From an uncultured Acetobacteraceae bacterium (lineage in GTDB: Bacteria; Pseudomonadota; Alphaproteobacteria; Acetobacterales; Acetobacteraceae), in NCBI GenBank assembly GCA_937874445.1, contig CALNAL010000017.1, positions 1 through 7,573 of the forward strand: a stretch of DNA of 7,573 nt. The letters run 5' to 3'. Every line of letters starts with the position of its first letter. The first letter of the stretch is position 1. The notes below the pieces were generated by a model. That model was not told where the DNA came from and ran no database searches. It saw only the letters and a list, made by a program, of their open reading frames with translations. Positions 7,396-7,573 of this stretch are shown in pieces. The position numbers and the translations under genes are program-made.

Positions 7396-7573
7396 GCACG
7401 CAAGCGGCGGGTCGGGCGCTGGTGGCGCGGGGCGGACGGCGGGACGATCTGGCGTTCCTGCCGGCGGCGCTGGAGATCATGGAGACGCCGGCCTCGCCGG
7501 TGGGGCGGGCGACGGCACTGTGCATCTGTGCGGCGGCGGTGCTGGCGATCGCCTGGGCGTGCCTGGGGCGGGT
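7392..7573 (+). CDS. HlyD-family membrane fusion protein of the type I secretion system, N-terminus only
   Basis: This is the periplasmic adaptor that links the HlyB-type inner-membrane exporter to the outer-membrane channel. Only 60 codons are visible before the window ends. The N-terminal cytoplasmic segment carries FLPAALEIMETPASPVGR (22-39), characteristic of HlyD/RtxD proteins. A single membrane anchor follows (about 41-58, ALCICAAAVLAIAWACLG). The expected periplasmic coiled-coil and lipoyl domains lie beyond the window. The ATG at 7392 overlaps the exporter TGA (ATGA), so the two are translationally coupled. The weak upstream ribosome binding site fits coupling. Codons are G-ending, as in the exporter. 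No lesion is seen in this part. Confidence 0.88.
   Translation, partial: MSTQAAGRALVARGGRRDDLAFLPAALEIMETPASPVGRATALCICAAAVLAIAWACLGR

Overview
The window is high-GC DNA, most likely from an alphaproteobacterium. Rhodospirillales is a guess from the gene set and protein style, not a demonstrated placement. It splits into a housekeeping half (1 to about 4139) and an accessory half (about 4140 to the end), with a tRNA-Ser gene at the boundary.

Housekeeping half. A SUV3-type DExH RNA helicase runs leftwards and leaves the window at position 1. It is divergent from htpG (Hsp90 family chaperone, 612 aa, intact). The 121-bp gap between them holds a perfect 16-bp palindrome and a possible htpG promoter. 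A 16-bp tandem repeat overlaps the htpG stop codon. A complete tRNA-Ser(GGA) with encoded CCA follows.

Accessory half. The roughly 1.4 kb after the tRNA looks like debris of a decayed insertion: a 12-bp direct repeat just 3' of the tRNA, a small cysteine-rich gene split across two frames, a doubtful minus-strand ORF, and a long AT-rich stretch with short repeats. No integrase, transposase or second copy of the tRNA end was found. A type I secretion operon follows: an HlyB-like ABC exporter overlapping (ATGA) an HlyD-like adaptor that runs off the right edge.

The exporter is the most striking item. It reads through as a 593-codon ORF, but about 100 residues of its nucleotide-binding domain, including Walker A and the Q-loop, are cleanly absent in frame. 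The signature motif, Walker B and H-loop remain. Its N-terminus is also damaged: recognisable peptidase-C39-like sequence lies in frame upstream of the first usable start and is cut off by a TGA. The exporter therefore looks like a pseudogene or a non-hydrolysing remnant. Neither an assembly artefact nor a specialised ATPase-dead protein can be excluded from one sequence.

I did not find a convincing undescribed biological system. The best leads are the exporter lesions, the divergent-promoter palindrome and the remnant island at tRNA-Ser.
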